Source: Scleroderma bovista
Taxonomy: Eukaryota; Basidiomycota; Agaricomycetes; Boletales; Sclerodermataceae
DNA length: 64,000 bases
Direction of reading: 5' to 3'
Assembly: GCA_037178675.1 (NCBI GenBank)
Contig: JAYMGJ010000152.1
Location: 1 to 64,000, forward strand
This document shows positions 34,317 to 47,758 of this stretch, in pieces (the first letter of the stretch is position 1; each line of letters begins with the position of its first letter). The translations under genes were made by a program, and so were the position numbers. The notes below the pieces were generated by a model. The model worked only from the letters and a program-made list of their open reading frames with translations, ran no database searches and was not told the DNA's origin.

Positions 34317-36340
34317 AAATGCCGCCTGCGTCTGCAGATTATAACAGCATGGGTGTTTCTTGAAACGGGCTTCAACCACGTCATGACCAAGCTGACTGAA
34401 GACATTTCCAAAACAAAGTTGATGGGCCTGTATACGGTAGCAGAATATTACTGCACCTCATCCAGACGGATGCACGGTGCTGACTCCGCCTTAGGTCCTG
34501 AAAACTGCAGTAAGCAGGCTTTTCTATTTGCCATTGCAGGATCAATGAGCGACTCAGGAGGCTGACATTGGTCATCACTCATAGCGGGTGCTAGTCTGAC
34601 GCGCTCTGATCTATACAACAATCTTACACGGTACTTCGTTACTCATTTGAAGGGCCTAAGAGAGGTGTGCTTCCGGAGACTTGGGAGCTGGATGGGATTA
34701 CTGATTGGTTCAACAGCAAGCGGACTTCCTGCAAGCAGAAACCCTACTGCGATATTATGCTGACGAGTGGTTACGCTATAGGTGCCAACTAAACCACATC
34801 TTTGTATATTTAACCTAAAGTGCAAACGAGATGAAGGTCGGAAGGCATTATATCCAATGTACACTGTAAGCGGTTTTTGACAAGTTCCGAGGCTAGTGTC
34901 ACTGATGAGTCCCAATTGCCGCGTTCAGCTCGCTCTCTTTCTGTGGAAAACCCATTTCTTCTCTCAAATGCAAAACAATCTCACTGGTACTATTCTCAGG
35001 CTGGTCGAACGTCAACGAAACGGAGAGACGATCGACCAAGATCTTATCAAGAAAGTCGTTGTCTCGTTTGTCTTCTTGGACCTCGACGATACCGATATAA
35101 ACAAGGTATCGTTGAATGTTTACACGGAACACTTGGAAATCCCCTTCTTGGAGGCCACTGAGAAATACTACGAGCAGGAATCAAAAGCCTTCCTAGCAAA
35201 GAATAGTGTTTCCGATTACCTCAAGAAAGTAAAGGAACGTCTTCAGGAGGAAGAGGACCAAGTTGACTGTTATCTCAACACAGGGACCCGAAAACGGCTT
35301 ATCAGCAAATGCGAGCATGTTCTTATTCGCCAGCATGTGGAGCTCATGTGGGAGAGCTTCCAAACTTTCCTCGATTACGACAGGAACGAGGATCTGCAAC
35401 AAATGTATGCGTTGTTGTCACGCATTCCTGAGGGATTGAAGCCTCTGAAGAAGTGATTCGAGGAGCATGTGAAGAAGGCCGGGCAGACTGTTGTATCGAA
35501 GGTGGTTGGCGGAGATACAGACGGTGCAGATTGAGTGGTTTATGTGAATGCGCTGTTGGATGTGCACCTCAAGAACTCGGAGACGGTCTCCCGGTGCTTC
35601 AAAGGGGATGCTGGGTTTGTAACCAGCCTCGACAAGGCTTATGAACCGAAACGTCGCTATTACTAAAGCAGGTTTTTGGTAACCTAACCCCGCCCAGGGT
35701 ACCAGAAGATGACACCTAAGGGTATTAACCTACCTAGTCCAAACTGCTCAAGCACATTCATGGAAATGTAGAAATCCGGCCGTTTTCTCCCCTCCGTTCA
35801 CGCTATGTCAGACCACTTTATCATGTACTTCCATTCTTTCTGCCGCATCGTGTCAGCCCAGTAAATCATGTATTTTCTCCTGTCTCCTCTCATCCATACC
35901 ATACCAACCCGATACATTACACACCCCCGCATATGTTACCATACAGAATACCCCCGGTGACTCAGTTACTCAACCACCAAACCCCTCTGTCATGGGCTCC
36001 GACCCGACTCACGATATTACAGACACTTTTAGTCCACCCTCACGTACAATATTCCTCGCATGTACGGTCTACCATAGGGCTCATTTTTTATAAATCGCTA
36101 CTGGTACCTCGACCACCGAGCCGCCTGAGCTAATTGCCAGGTAGTACGGGGTTTGAGCAAGAGTAATAAAGCGACATACTTGGCCGAGTGGTAGGTTCAC
36201 GTCTATGCATTACTTATGCATTAGCAATCTAGATGTCATGATACTACACCAGTGCATAGTAGAAGACAAGGAGATATTCCAGACGTTTTGGCCAGTGATG
36301 CATTGGCTTCGGATCAGTTGCCATGATCTACAGGACATTC
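34317..36340 (+). pseudogene. decayed cullin (CUL1-like) gene
   Basis: Pieces of a cullin appear in the right order on one strand. The N-terminal repeat FLETGFNHVMTKL and MGLYTVAEYYCTSS is near 34.35-34.5 kb, with a frameshift after MPPASADYN. SDLYNNLTRYFVTHLKGL is near 34.6 kb, ETLLRYYADEW near 34.74 kb, and KCKRDEGRKALYPMYT near 34.82 kb in another frame. ALFLWKTHFF through RIPEGLKPLKK is an open stretch of about 170 codons, followed by FEEHVKKAG and LLDVHLKNSETVSRCFKGDAGFV. In-frame TGA codons lie at 35454-35456 and 35532-35534; both could come from CGA. NRNVAITKAG is frameshifted near 35645, and VEDKEIFQTF is near 36.26 kb. The neddylation domain is absent. Intact introns (for example GTAAGC...TTCAG before 34930) show this is not a retrocopy. 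The functional cullin must be elsewhere. Confidence 0.88.
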
Positions 36341-36349
36341 CTTATTTGG

Positions 36350-38350
36350 ATCGACATTGCCCTTACTACGTGCTCAGGCGTTCATTGCCAATGCAAGTCG
36401 GTAGACCACTGTATATTTACCAACAGTAATAGTATCAAAGTTTATCATCGTCTATCATGTTAGTCGCCAGGAACTGGAAATGTCTACTCTGATGATGCTC
36501 AAGTGTACATCATGGCAAACCAGTGCACGCCGAGACACTCAAGCACTGCGGTCCTGATAGTAGTAGTACTCGATTCCCTGTCCATGACCCGTCTTCGTTT
36601 CCTTCCACCCCATCATGTTCTTCGATGTACTTCTTCCAACTTTCGCTGTAGCTTTAATTTCGACTCTGGTTGGAGCAGAGTCTGTTGACCGCCGCCAGTG
36701 TGAAGCTACACCATCCCAAGCTATCGCAGATCTAATAACCCCTCTCCAGTTGATGTAGGTACTAGCACCATCGACTCTGGCACGTCGGTTGCGATGTCTT
36801 TGTTTACTACTATTCCCTTGGCTTCTGATGGTGACAATTTCTGGGGTTACTACTATCTGACCATTTCCCACTGACAAGTTTTCTTGCAGTTACTTCTTGG
36901 TACAATGGGGGGACCTCGGAAGGTACATCAACTCGTTCACGTTTCCTTTGCGCTGAACGGGTGTTTCTAATGCAGGTGTTTCCTGGTACACTGTCGGGCC
37001 AAGCTATGCTTCCGACTGTGTGTACCAAGGTTTGTCGGACGGTAGGAATGCTAATTTCGGACATCAGACGGAGGCCAAAAAAGATATTCGCAGTGTCCAT
37101 CTTGTTTCAGTCCGATAGTGGAGCGAAGAGCGCCGGGCTCGGTAACTCCAGCGTCATGTCTGTGAACCCCCACTGGTGTATGCTTCACGTCACAGCCTAT
37201 GTACTTGTCTGATCATTCATGGTATGGAAAACAGGCGCTGTCAGCGGGGTTACTGAAACCATCGTTTCGTCTACTGGCGGTGCTGCCTACACGCTTGCTA
37301 GTACTATCGCTTACCACTCAGTTTGCCTCCCCACCAGTTGGCCGGTTGTTCAAAATGACGACTTCTTCCCTAACAACAAATTTTCTGTATGGCCACATGT
37401 CATGAAATATGTATCCTTAGGTACTGCGAAGTTGAATGACAGTGATCCACTGAGTATTGGCTGAGATAGCAAAAACGGCGTGACAAACAGATAAATCACG
37501 CCTGTGACGGCCATGCCGCCGAACGGGACTTGAAAACTTTGGGGTGACCATGCGTTACTTTCTGTGACATTTTGTGATGGCCAACTGGTGGGGAGGCAAA
37601 CTGAGTGGTAAGCGATAGTACGAGCGGTGCTGGAGTAGCCATTTCCATCGGCGGATCGGAGTTCACCGTCATCGCAAGCCCCACAAGGCCAGTAGTATGA
37701 TGATGGCTGAGGTGAGACGACACTAACTTCTCCCCGATAGTACCCCGAACGGTGCAGGAAGTGTACAGCCCCTTAGTAGCCCGATGATATTTTTACCAAC
37801 AATGATGACACTCGTGACTGTTGTGGGGGGTACACTCCTTGGTGCCTGGATAACAGTCTAAGCTAGGACGAATGTATGACTGATAAATAACCGTGATACT
37901 AGTATGCACATGGATGTCATTGATGATGGTGCCTAAAGTGCTTTCTGCAGCAATATATGTTATATACCAAAGTCCCAGACTCAATCTGACAACTCACTTT
38001 CTTTCCCTCTTCTCTCCTATTGCAGGGTCAGTATTACTTATTGTCTGTGTACTCTAATATCCACGTGCCTGTCCATGTTCTCTCCTGAGTCCTGGTTCAA
38101 TCGTCTGTATAACCCACCTCGAGTGAATTTCCGATGTCTCAATCGTCGATTTGGCGGCAGCACTGCTCACTCATACCAATGGCTGACTTGGAAGGATCAG
38201 AGCATTGCCAAAGCGTTCATGGTAATAGTAAGCCAATGGAGAAGTCTGTTACAAACTGTCTGCCAAGCTCTGGGACAGAACTAGTTGCCAATGCAGACCT
38301 CCTAGGAGTACGTAGCTTAACCAATGATTTTTGCTACCAGGGCGCGGAGG
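36350..38350. other. gene-poor interval with an inverted repeat
   Basis: No gene is supported. Short open stretches around 36.9-37.5 kb (for example TIAYHSVCLPTSWP, encoded by both arms of the inverted repeat) may be relics of a small gene family. Confidence 0.45.
37301..37621. repeat. 43-bp perfect inverted repeat with 235-nt spacer
   Basis: 37301-37343 and 37579-37621 are exact reverse complements. Similarity fades quickly on either side (some shared GGTGCTG...C bases). Each arm can encode TIAYHSVCLPTSWP on opposite strands. A head-to-head duplication of a coding fragment, or the ends of a non-autonomous element, would produce this. Confidence 0.8.
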
Positions 38351-38358
38351 GAACTCGA

Positions 38359-41319
38359 CTACCACCACCGAGATGGATTCTTCTCTACGCGGAGCTTCAA
38401 GTTGATTTTACCACCATCAGGCACATCCTTGAACTTCAGCCAGGCTCACTAAGTCATCGAAGAAAGTTTCAGTAAGCGCGGATGCCTACCGTCAGCTCTC
38501 TCGTCCGGTGTAGACTCTCGATCTCGTCTATTCGATCACGGACGTTGTTCAAGATGTCATCAAATTCATCTCTTTCCACCACTTGGCAAGCAGCATGCAG
38601 GATGAGCATCGAGTCAGGACGCACATCGAGATTAACCTGTGCGTGTCCCAGTCAGCTAGGAAAATGAACACACGACCTCTTGTAACCCACATCAATCGAA
38701 ATGATATTTGACCTGTCAAGTTCTGTCCATGGAAATTGTTTTTGCAATGGACGAGGTGATGCAGCAGGAACCAAGGCACTGACCTTCAATAAAATCTGTC
38801 CTCGTCATGATCTGGCGACAACGCTCCTAGACACAAACACCAATCAGTAACAAGCTCCTCGAACATGTAAGTTTTCCTGACATATGGTATGGACGGCATA
38901 TTTGTAGGGTCCCAGGGTTGTCCAGCAGCCCCGCAGTCCATCTGGCGCTGTCTGTACAGCTTCACGAATTCCCTTAATAGCAACCAAGAGCATGAGCTCC
39001 ATTTTTGCTACCGTTGTTTGTCACAAAAAAGCATCGCCAGTATACTCGATAGCCATACCTCATCCATGACATCGTCGTCGCAGTCAGGGATCAGACCTAT
39101 CTGACTGAGCAGCCAAGCCTTTTCCCAATCCGCAACCTCTTGCGCGCTCTTGAGCAAATTTTCTGCGCGGGACATTTTACTCAAGAACGACATGCGTCCT
39201 CCAACGAGCGATACAACCTGATCGATGGTCTCTTGGTCGACTTGTGACTTGCGCCGATTCATGCGCATTCGAGTTAGTGCATGACGAGCTTGCTCAAACG
39301 AAAGGTCGCCGATGGAAACGACCTTGAGGAATAATGAGATGACAAAGACGAAGCCAGGCGCTGAATCAGCATACATGCATCCTGGTGGCAGACTTGCCTA
39401 GAAAGGGGAGTCCATATAGAGCTGCATTAAAGAATATGAACAAGCTCAGCAGGACTCACGCATTAGCAGGAAGGGCCATAAGTCATCCCTGAATACGGCG
39501 TATATTGAGCTGTCCGTGACTGCCAGGAAAATGAAGAACAATGCGCCTCACGAGCTGAAAACGGTCGTGACAATGCCTGTGGCGACAGCGGTCATTTCAG
39601 TACTGTCATATGACAACAGCTTCTGGGGCAGTGCTTACCACCAGCAGCCCATGTTTCTGCCTTCTGCTGGAGCTGGAGCAGCATGTTCCTACCATTCTCA
39701 TCGTTGTTGAAGTGCTGGATATTATTAAAGACCAGCACGATGGGCTTTTTAGTTTTTTTCGCTCTCCGCAGCGCCACCTTTTCAAGCTTGTTCAATGCTG
39801 TGGTTCGATATTGTCGGAGGAAGTATGACCAGCATGTTTCGTGAACGCACCTCGCTCAATATCTAATGCAGGGCCAGCTGTCACAGAGAACATTGTCAAC
39901 ACAGCCTTTATTAACCATGAAAATCACGCACACTCCCTGGGATCACGCCTCTGGAACAGGCCTGTCTGCGAGTCTTCGTGAAACTCGTAGTTGAGTGCCT
40001 TGCCCAGCCGCAGGCGGAAGACCTCGAGATCTGGATGAGCATCCAGAAAAGACACACCCTCCGCGTGTATTGAGCGCATCGCATCTAACATCATGGTTGA
40101 CTTGCCACCTCCCTGGGATAAAAATACCCATATTCACGCGTTTACATCACCTCAGAGTCGACGAAACGGCACCAAGTGGCGAGCGCACCTTTGGACCGAT
40201 GAGAAAATAATAGTGGCCCCTCACATTGCCCTTGATAATCTCGTCGATCAAGTCTTGATCCTTCCGACGAAGGTGCCCATCCTCATCAAGACCCTTGGAA
40301 AGCCCCAGCTCTTCCCCGAAATTAGCCAGTTCAAGAGCAGGGTCGTATCCTCCATCGAAGGCTTTCTCCATCTAAAGGAATCATACGGCAGTAACGACAT
40401 CATGTGAATGATCCGTTCCGGGGATAAGACTGATAGAATCTCCAACCTTGTTCAGCACGTTTTGCTTGTACCAAGCTATGTAAGCAACACCGCCGACGAA
40501 CACTGTGAGATGAACGTGTGAGAGCTGCATTTGATAGCAAGGCAAGGTGATAGTAGTGATAAGCGTGGAATCAATCAAGAATGCTTCCATGGAACACGAA
40601 GCATGGAATAGGCTCGACTGTGAATACACGTGGAGTGGAAGGGCGGGCAAAGTAGTCACATGTCTTCAAGATAACCGTTTTTGACTCCCCCTGAGGCCTA
40701 GGCATGCAAGGTCACCAAGACCAAGGAGTGCGCCACGCTACGCAGCGAACGGACATCGTCCCGTCTGGCCAGCGCGTCCAGAAGACCCTTACTCCACGAA
40801 AGTTCGAGGGGAGTACCCTGGCGCAGCGTGAATGCCACTTTGGAGATTTCCCAAGGGCATTTAAAGATCGTATCGGGCGCGGCCGAACAAGGGAAGCAGA
40901 ACGCGTTGCTGCAGCGCGTTAGGAAGAGTGAATTTCGACTCACCTATTCCAAGACCGACTATAGAAGTCAGCACTGCGTCAACGAAGGGATTATTCGATA
41001 TTGGAAATACACTGCTTCTGCCAGTGTACAAGCTCCGTGAATTCTGTTGCTGCTCATGGCCAGAGGACGATGCATGATCGTGAAGCTTGTCGCTGGAAAC
41101 AGAGTCAACGGCGCCTTGTAAACGGCTACGAGAGCCGTGCCCGCGGAAATCTGAGCGATACGAGCGAGCCGCGGATATACTAATCCCTTGCAAGTAGGAT
41201 GGGAAGTCGAAGGGTATGCCTAAGGACTTGGCAGTTGGCCGACTGCGAGCAAGGTGAAAAGGTGACCTTGAGACATTGAAACGCGATCGAACTTGAGAGC
41301 AGGGTAGCGGTTTCACCAT
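38359..41319 (-). CDS. mitochondrial P-loop ATPase of the fungal AAA-like type, membrane-anchored
   Basis: Molecular role unknown; the fold suggests ATP-driven remodelling or switching at a mitochondrial membrane. Fifteen exons join without a frame error to 581 residues: 41319-40944, 40502-40447, 40371-40189, 40112-39932, 39877-39851, 39797-39639, 39576-39552, 39488-39460, 39397-39375, 39322-39059, 39007-38882, 38826-38784, 38722-38691, 38636-38490, 38433-38359. The Arg/Ser-rich start (MVKPLPCSQVRSRFNVSRS) is a mitochondrial presequence. VLTSIVGLGIVFVGGVAYIAWY is a transmembrane segment split by intron one. Walker A is GPKGGGKST (exons 3-4), and the Walker-B-like strand is KPIVLVFNNIQHF. IVTTVFSSDD, a winged-helix-like ARHALTRMRMNRRKSQVDQ, GGRMSFLSKMSRAENLL and a C-terminal FKDVPDGGKINLKLRVEK follow. 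Introns are 51-76 nt except the first (441 nt). Exons of 23-32 nt make it hard to predict automatically. Confidence 0.87.
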
Positions 41320-41922
41320 AGGGATTAAATAAAGAGACTTGTGCGCAGCGTTGGAGTGAGAAGGTGACAGATGGCCCGACCACCAAGTCTTGCTTACCGG
41401 GCGTAGTCTTGGCTGTTGGTTTCCACGTTCTCGCCAACACCGAATCTGCCCTCACCGCACTCGATGTCGAATAGTGAGTTGAATACGTGCATGTTGCGCA
41501 ATGTCGATAGACTGCTGGCCCAACCCGTAGCCCAAGGACTACGTATAGTAGGCTGAAGGCAGTGGATAGCTTGAATTTCAGCCGAGATCAAACCCACTTA
41601 TTACCTACGGGCGGGGGGATATTACACTGGGGCCCACATTGAAGGCCGGCACGCACAGGCTCGACGTTCATGCTGTTTTCCATGCATGAAGTCCCAGATC
41701 ACTTGCGCCGCAGAGATCCCCGTGAGTAGTCCAACTTGGCCTGATCTTTCCCCCCACCCAGTTGGTAGTCGACCATGGATGCGGCGACTCGCTGCAACCA
41801 CGCGATTCTTAGCACTGATCATTATGCAACGCTCGACAAGATATGGAGACCGTGCGTCCATATCTTGGGTATATCATGACTATCAGTTATGAGAATGGAC
41901 CCTGCGTGGGACAGCCTCCCTG

Positions 41923-42047
41923 CATCCTTCTCAGATCGATGCAAACAGGCGTGTTCTGAAGCAGCAAGTGCGTCGGCTAACTCGCGAAGTAGAGACCCTC
42001 GTTCGATGGCTCATTGCTGTCCCTTCGAATCCAGGTTTCACTAATGG
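41923..42047 (+). other. possible orphan exon with coiled-coil character
   Basis: CCTTCTCAG followed by an open stretch reading IDANRRVLKQQVRRLTREVETL and ending at a GTACGA donor looks like an internal exon with heptad-like hydrophobics. I could not find convincing partner exons, so it may be a relic. Confidence 0.3.
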
Positions 42048-45000
42048 TACGAATCCGCACTTGAACGTTGTTCAATAGGTTTCATGCATCATTCATTGCA
42101 CTTGTGTAGCAGTTCGTGTCGCGGGGCCGCAAATCCCCTTGTGCCCTGCAACGTGTCTGGGGTAAACAGGAATGGACCCCCCCACCCTTTATTCCCTTGA
42201 CCCCCCCTTCTCCCCCGGAACGGCAGGCTCTTCTGTTCTTCGGCCCGTTTCCCATCACACCTCGAGGCATCACCACCGTGACCCCAGGACCCAGCTGGAT
42301 TTCTCTTCAATGAGCCTCGCTGTGTCTGAATATGTCGCGTATCACATTGATTAGTGCCAGGGTATCCCACCGACCCTTGACTCGCTTGCTCTTCCATCAG
42401 AACGAACTGGCTTGGACAAGTAAACGGTCCTCGAGACTCTGTCCAGTTCGGCCGACTTCAGAGGATTATGCCAAACACACCCGACCACTTATCGACGTCC
42501 TCATACTCGATTTACCTCCGCGGAACGACCATCCATTTGTAATTGGGTCTTCTCCCATTGTGAAGCAACCATCACCTCACGGAGTACCGGGACGAACAGT
42601 AGTCACTCGGATGAAATGTACAAGCTCAGATCTCATATTTATCAACGCCGCTCGCAAGTATTTGGGGCCAGATAAGCGCTGAATGGCGACACTTTCCGTC
42701 AACTCGAAACACCATTTATCTCCATCCAGCACCCGCCACTCCCACTGGGCCGAACATTTCCAAAAGTCTGTACACCTGCACCGCTCTGCGAGTGCTAACG
42801 TTGAGTCTGTTTGACAGATTGGCAGTACAAGTGTGGGGTTATCATCATTGTGTGGGCTATGGTGAGTCCATTGACTGATCCTCGTTGGTGGTTTTGGCGT
42901 CAGTATGTGGGCTCTCGTCGGTCCAATGATGAAGCTGTGGATGGTACCTCCATAACGCGCTGGCGCCACGTAACAATTAATGTCTATTACATTGGCGCTG
43001 GCGGGGCAGGGCCCATCACCAGGGACGGCGTCTTGACATGAATCTGTACCGTACTACGCGCAAAGAAATCGAGTATGGTTCACCTGGCTGAGGTTCTTCA
43101 AACGCCACTTTCAATAGTGCAAGTATCTGTTGAAGAAACAGACTGAATGCACAGTGTCATAGGATGTCATGAACGCTCCGGCTTTGCATTTCCGAGTGTA
43201 AATAAGGCCTGCACCAATATAAGTATGGTTACTCTGACTGTTCGTTAAGTGTACTCGTCTGCCAGGGACCCTCGACTGCCGTGGGTCTACCCTGAGTTGG
43301 CCCTGGAACGTTGCCACATACTACTACCATCGAAGTACCAGTACATCCGTTCACGAGACCTAGTATCCTGATCCTCAGCTGTCAGCAATTCCTCAGAGTC
43401 ACGTATGTGAGTCTTTTTGTGGAAGTAATGAATGTCGTGCATTGGCTATGTACATGCTGGGACGGAGATGAACAATGGCGGTTAGTGAGACCATTGTCCG
43501 GGTTAGCCAGGAAAGTTCAGCTCATTATGCGATATCTTGGGACAAGAATGGAGTCCCCGTCTGAATCGCATACATGCGGGGAACGTGGCACAAAGTGAAG
43601 CGGGAATTGGGTGGGCGGATGTCTCAAAAGGAGCAGACTCGAACTGGCACGAGGGAGATGCTAACTATCAATTGAAAACCGACTAGCATCACATCACCGT
43701 CTACCGCCGCAAAGTCCGTGCGATTCGAACAACTCTTTTCTTTTTTTCAATGCGCAGCACAAGAGCACCTGATACAATATCAATCGTACTGGCCACACTG
43801 TGCAGTGGAACCCTCTGGAGACCCAAGCGCTTTTCAACCCCCGTCACCGCGGAGCGCGACACAACCCCCAAAAAAATTTCATAATGTTCAACTTTTTCCC
43901 TTTCGTCATCGTCATGGCACGCCTGAACGTCGGAAGTACTGAGATTAGAATGTGGGTGGCTGGAGTCCCGCATCCGCCAAACTTGGGAATATCGTTGTGC
44001 AATAGAATGGTCCGGTGGGTTGGATTTAGTCCCAGGGTCATCATGATCATTGCTGTCAGTCAGTCAATCGGCACTAAGTATTCAAAAGGTTGGTGCACTC
44101 GCCAGTAAAAGCGGGGCGCTAGGAACAAAATGGGCAGCAGATTGCGGAGCCGTCGTCGCTTAAGGCCTCACGTTTGTGTGCAAGCAATCATTTCCGTTTC
44201 GATGACCACAACGTCATGGCGGACGTGTACCAAAGATTTCCAGCTTCAGGAGCCAGGGCCCATGTGTCCAAGAGCCAAGTGTCCAGTCTCTGCAGTATAA
44301 GATCGTAGACCAGAGGTTGACATGCCAGTATGATCCAACCGTGGATCGCGTCCCTTGTTAACTGCATCACAACTGTTACGAGGATGATAGATCGTTAGGC
44401 GCCGAGACAAAGAGCAGCTCGGCTTTACTGTAATAAAAGGGCTCCAACCACATCAGTGTCCAAGTTTGAAACGACTTTGCAGGTGGTGACTGGTAACGCT
44501 CCCTGTGAACTAGAATCCGTGCTTCTGGAGACAAGGAACGACTTACCATAACATACTTGTCGCAGGTGGAACAAGGAGCTAGACAGGTGATATCATCCTG
44601 CCCCGGATCCTCCACGGTACGGACTTGCCTTGTCTTGTGACCGCATCGTGGCACGAGGCGGACCGGCCTCCGGGCGCTGGCAACATGCGGCAGCGAAGAT
44701 GTCGCACCTCAGCTTTTAGAGAGGTGACGTGGACATTCTACGATCCAGGGGGTGTAAAAAAACACACACAGACTAGCGACGCCCGCCGCCAACGCAAGGC
44801 TGACAAGGTTGGAAGTAAACCAAGTGAGCCAGTTGACCGTGGGACAGACAACTGGACCCGGAAACGTCATCGGGATCCCCGTCGACTGATCCGTTATATT
44901 GATAGTTACGGCATGACCCCCGCCATCATGTATCTCGTTCACAAGATAAAGGTGTTACTTGTGATAACCTTTGATGACACTCAACAGTACTCCCATGTAG

Positions 45001-47749
45001 CTGACTATATCATCGCGGGAAGCGCCTTATATCAATGCACACGGCAGAGAAGGTGGATGCACTGGCATACCAGTACGTACTACGCGGTACGTTTCGGAAT
45101 TCGTATCGATCCGTGTTATCATATCCTCTTCGCCCGCTGGTCGATAACGCGGTGACACGACCAAGCAACATTGTCCTTGTCTGTGCATCGCCTCGTCGTC
45201 GTACGTGAAACTTATCATCATCAAAGTGCACGGATCACACATGCAGTGCGTGCAGTCTCACTCACTCCCGGCAGCGACTCATGCATGTGTCGCATGTGCG
45301 TTTCCCCACATCTCTCCCGATTCCACGTCCAGCATACATGCTGATGCATGGAACCAGACGGTATTTCCCACTGCCCATAATGGCATCGCCCACTGATGAG
45401 TAGTCCTGATCAGCTGCGATTACTCGGGATAGGATACTAGTACGCGCAGTATCACTCCATTTCCTGCATACTTGAAAACCGCTGGCGGTGCCACGATGTC
45501 GACCGAATTACGATATACCACTGATCATAATACCCGTGCTCATTGCCCATACGGATATGTTCCCTCAGAATCGCGCGACTTCCGAATGGCAACCATCCTT
45601 GCGTGCAACAGCCCTTCGGAATGCCGAAAGCAGGGCGCCCCTGTACTGCACCGTTGGTCGGTGCTAGTGGCAATCGAGCGAGATCAAATTGTGGGACAGG
45701 AAGGGCAACTTGAATGTGTCGGAGGCAATAACATATCGCAGAATTCTTTGTCTGTCCTGGCGCGTTCATCCTTGGATTCGTGCAGCGTCAGAATGGCTAC
45801 AGACACAGCTTGGTCAGACAGATGCAAGAGGGTCTTATCACGCTCTTCCATCCCACGGATGCCATGATAGGCAAGTGGAATACAATCCTGTACTAGGCAA
45901 CTGGGGGAATCGAGGAAATTCGAGCCCCATTCCGAACGGAGCAGAGCCTCGAGCCCAGATCGCTCATCTCAGATCATGTGCATGCAACGTATGTACTGAT
46001 CCCCAATCCCCAACCCTTTCGTGTGAGCGCAGGTGGAGAACAAAATCCAAGGGCTTGATCTTGGTGGCACCACGTCTGATCGAATCCCATGCGGCATTCA
46101 TCTCCAACGTATTTTACACCAACTGTGTGAGGGGCTACACGTATTAGGTATTCGGCCCTTGGTCATGTGCGCCATAAGTCTGGTCATCAGACTAATAGTG
46201 TCTGTTCAATAAGTCGGGCGTACGCAGTCTGGCAGGGCAGTGTCTGCATATCCAATGCTACAGTGCATGACCCATGGGTGCATGGAGTAGTGTCGGCACG
46301 ATGATCATCATGTGTGGCAGGTCACCCGAACGTCATGAGATGGGAAATGAGAGGGGCGGTACCGTGTCAAGGTTGGTAGCCACTCGACTATCAGAAACAC
46401 TCCTCGGCCCCAAGACTATAATAATACTTACGCTCAGTTCGTCTGAGGCAGAAACGTTTCGATGCGTGTCGTATCCATATGGCACACACGCTGGTTCATC
46501 CAACCAGCGAGCTTACAGATGACCAGTGCTCCGAACGATCCGCACACCGGTGGATTCGTCTCGTGCTGGTAGCTCCTCGCCATATACCCCTGATGACTGG
46601 ATGCCCTCTCCACAAATACGTCACTCCTTCTGCTCTGATAAGGGGATATCGGAGACTTTGACAAGATGAATTGAGGGAAATAGAAGTGCAAGAAGAGTGG
46701 GAGGCACACCAAGAAGAACAGAACACGGTCGACGTCAGAGGATATCGTCGCCAACGTTGTCCGTTGCGAACGGGGTGGAAGAACAGGGGGGAAGGTCAGT
46801 CACGAATGGCTATACTGTTCATCCTTACAATATGTGGACTTACGTAGCCCGTCCAAGGCATATCGATGTCCCATTGAGGCGACGAGGTGCGTGATGTGCG
46901 TTGTGGGCTGCGACCTCCTATAGCCCTGTGGTGCGATCGAACGGAGTGTCGTGAGCAAGTACGACATCGCAAGTATGTAGCAACAGCCGTAGGCACTGCA
47001 GCACTGCAGACACGGGCAGGGCGCCGACGGTCTTCAGGCCAGGCTCGGGCACCACGAGTCCACGTCCATCGCCGAGGAACGGGAAAGGGGATACTTGGCA
47101 TTCGACGAGATCAGTGTTGATTCCAAGTCGTCGCGTTACGATCGCGAGCTCCAACTCAGAACACGATTTCGTCCGAATGCACCCGCCGGGGATATGCAGA
47201 ATGTGCGATTAGCCGCACTTTTTACTCGAGCCTCTGTACTTATCACATCCACAAGCGTGCCGCTACTTCCATGGGGAATTCGGTATCTACCAAAACATAC
47301 TAGGTACACGACAGACATTATGTACTCGGTGAAGCTGCTCGATTATCAGAGCCATGGAATGGAAAAACCTCGGGATCAGACAGACGAGACACTGCTTACT
47401 ACGCAACATGGGCCGAAGGACGGGCGATGGTACTAAGGATGAAAAGCAACGGTGCTGTCTGCCACCGGAACAGCTCCAGCCGTTAGTTGGGCCTGGAATC
47501 TGACGCAAGGAATGTGCGATATCATCGTATGGGTGAGGAACGGGTTAAAGCTAGACCGGGCGTGGAAAGGTGATCCGATATGAGCGACTGGAACTGGAGC
47601 TGAGGGACAAGAGCAGTGTTGGGCCGGCACAGCCCGCGAACCGAACCGGGTTAGTTGACAAAGAGGTGATCACAAAGAAGGAATGGACAATGGCGACGTT
47701 TGTGGACGATGAATCATCGCTGTGAGAGGCCGTGCGGGGGGAAAGGGAG

Positions 47750-47758
47750 TATATAATA
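47750..47758 (+). promoter_or_regulatory. TATA-like element upstream of the cyclin gene
   Basis: TATATAATA lies 467 bp before the cyclin ATG. A GTGAGT...CTGCAG segment (about 47894-47938) downstream could be a 5' UTR intron. Both are tentative. Confidence 0.35.

Noticed and set aside
44709..44942. minus-strand frame with one hydrophobic segment
   Set aside because: Single short frame, no signal-peptide logic, no splice partners or recognisable family.
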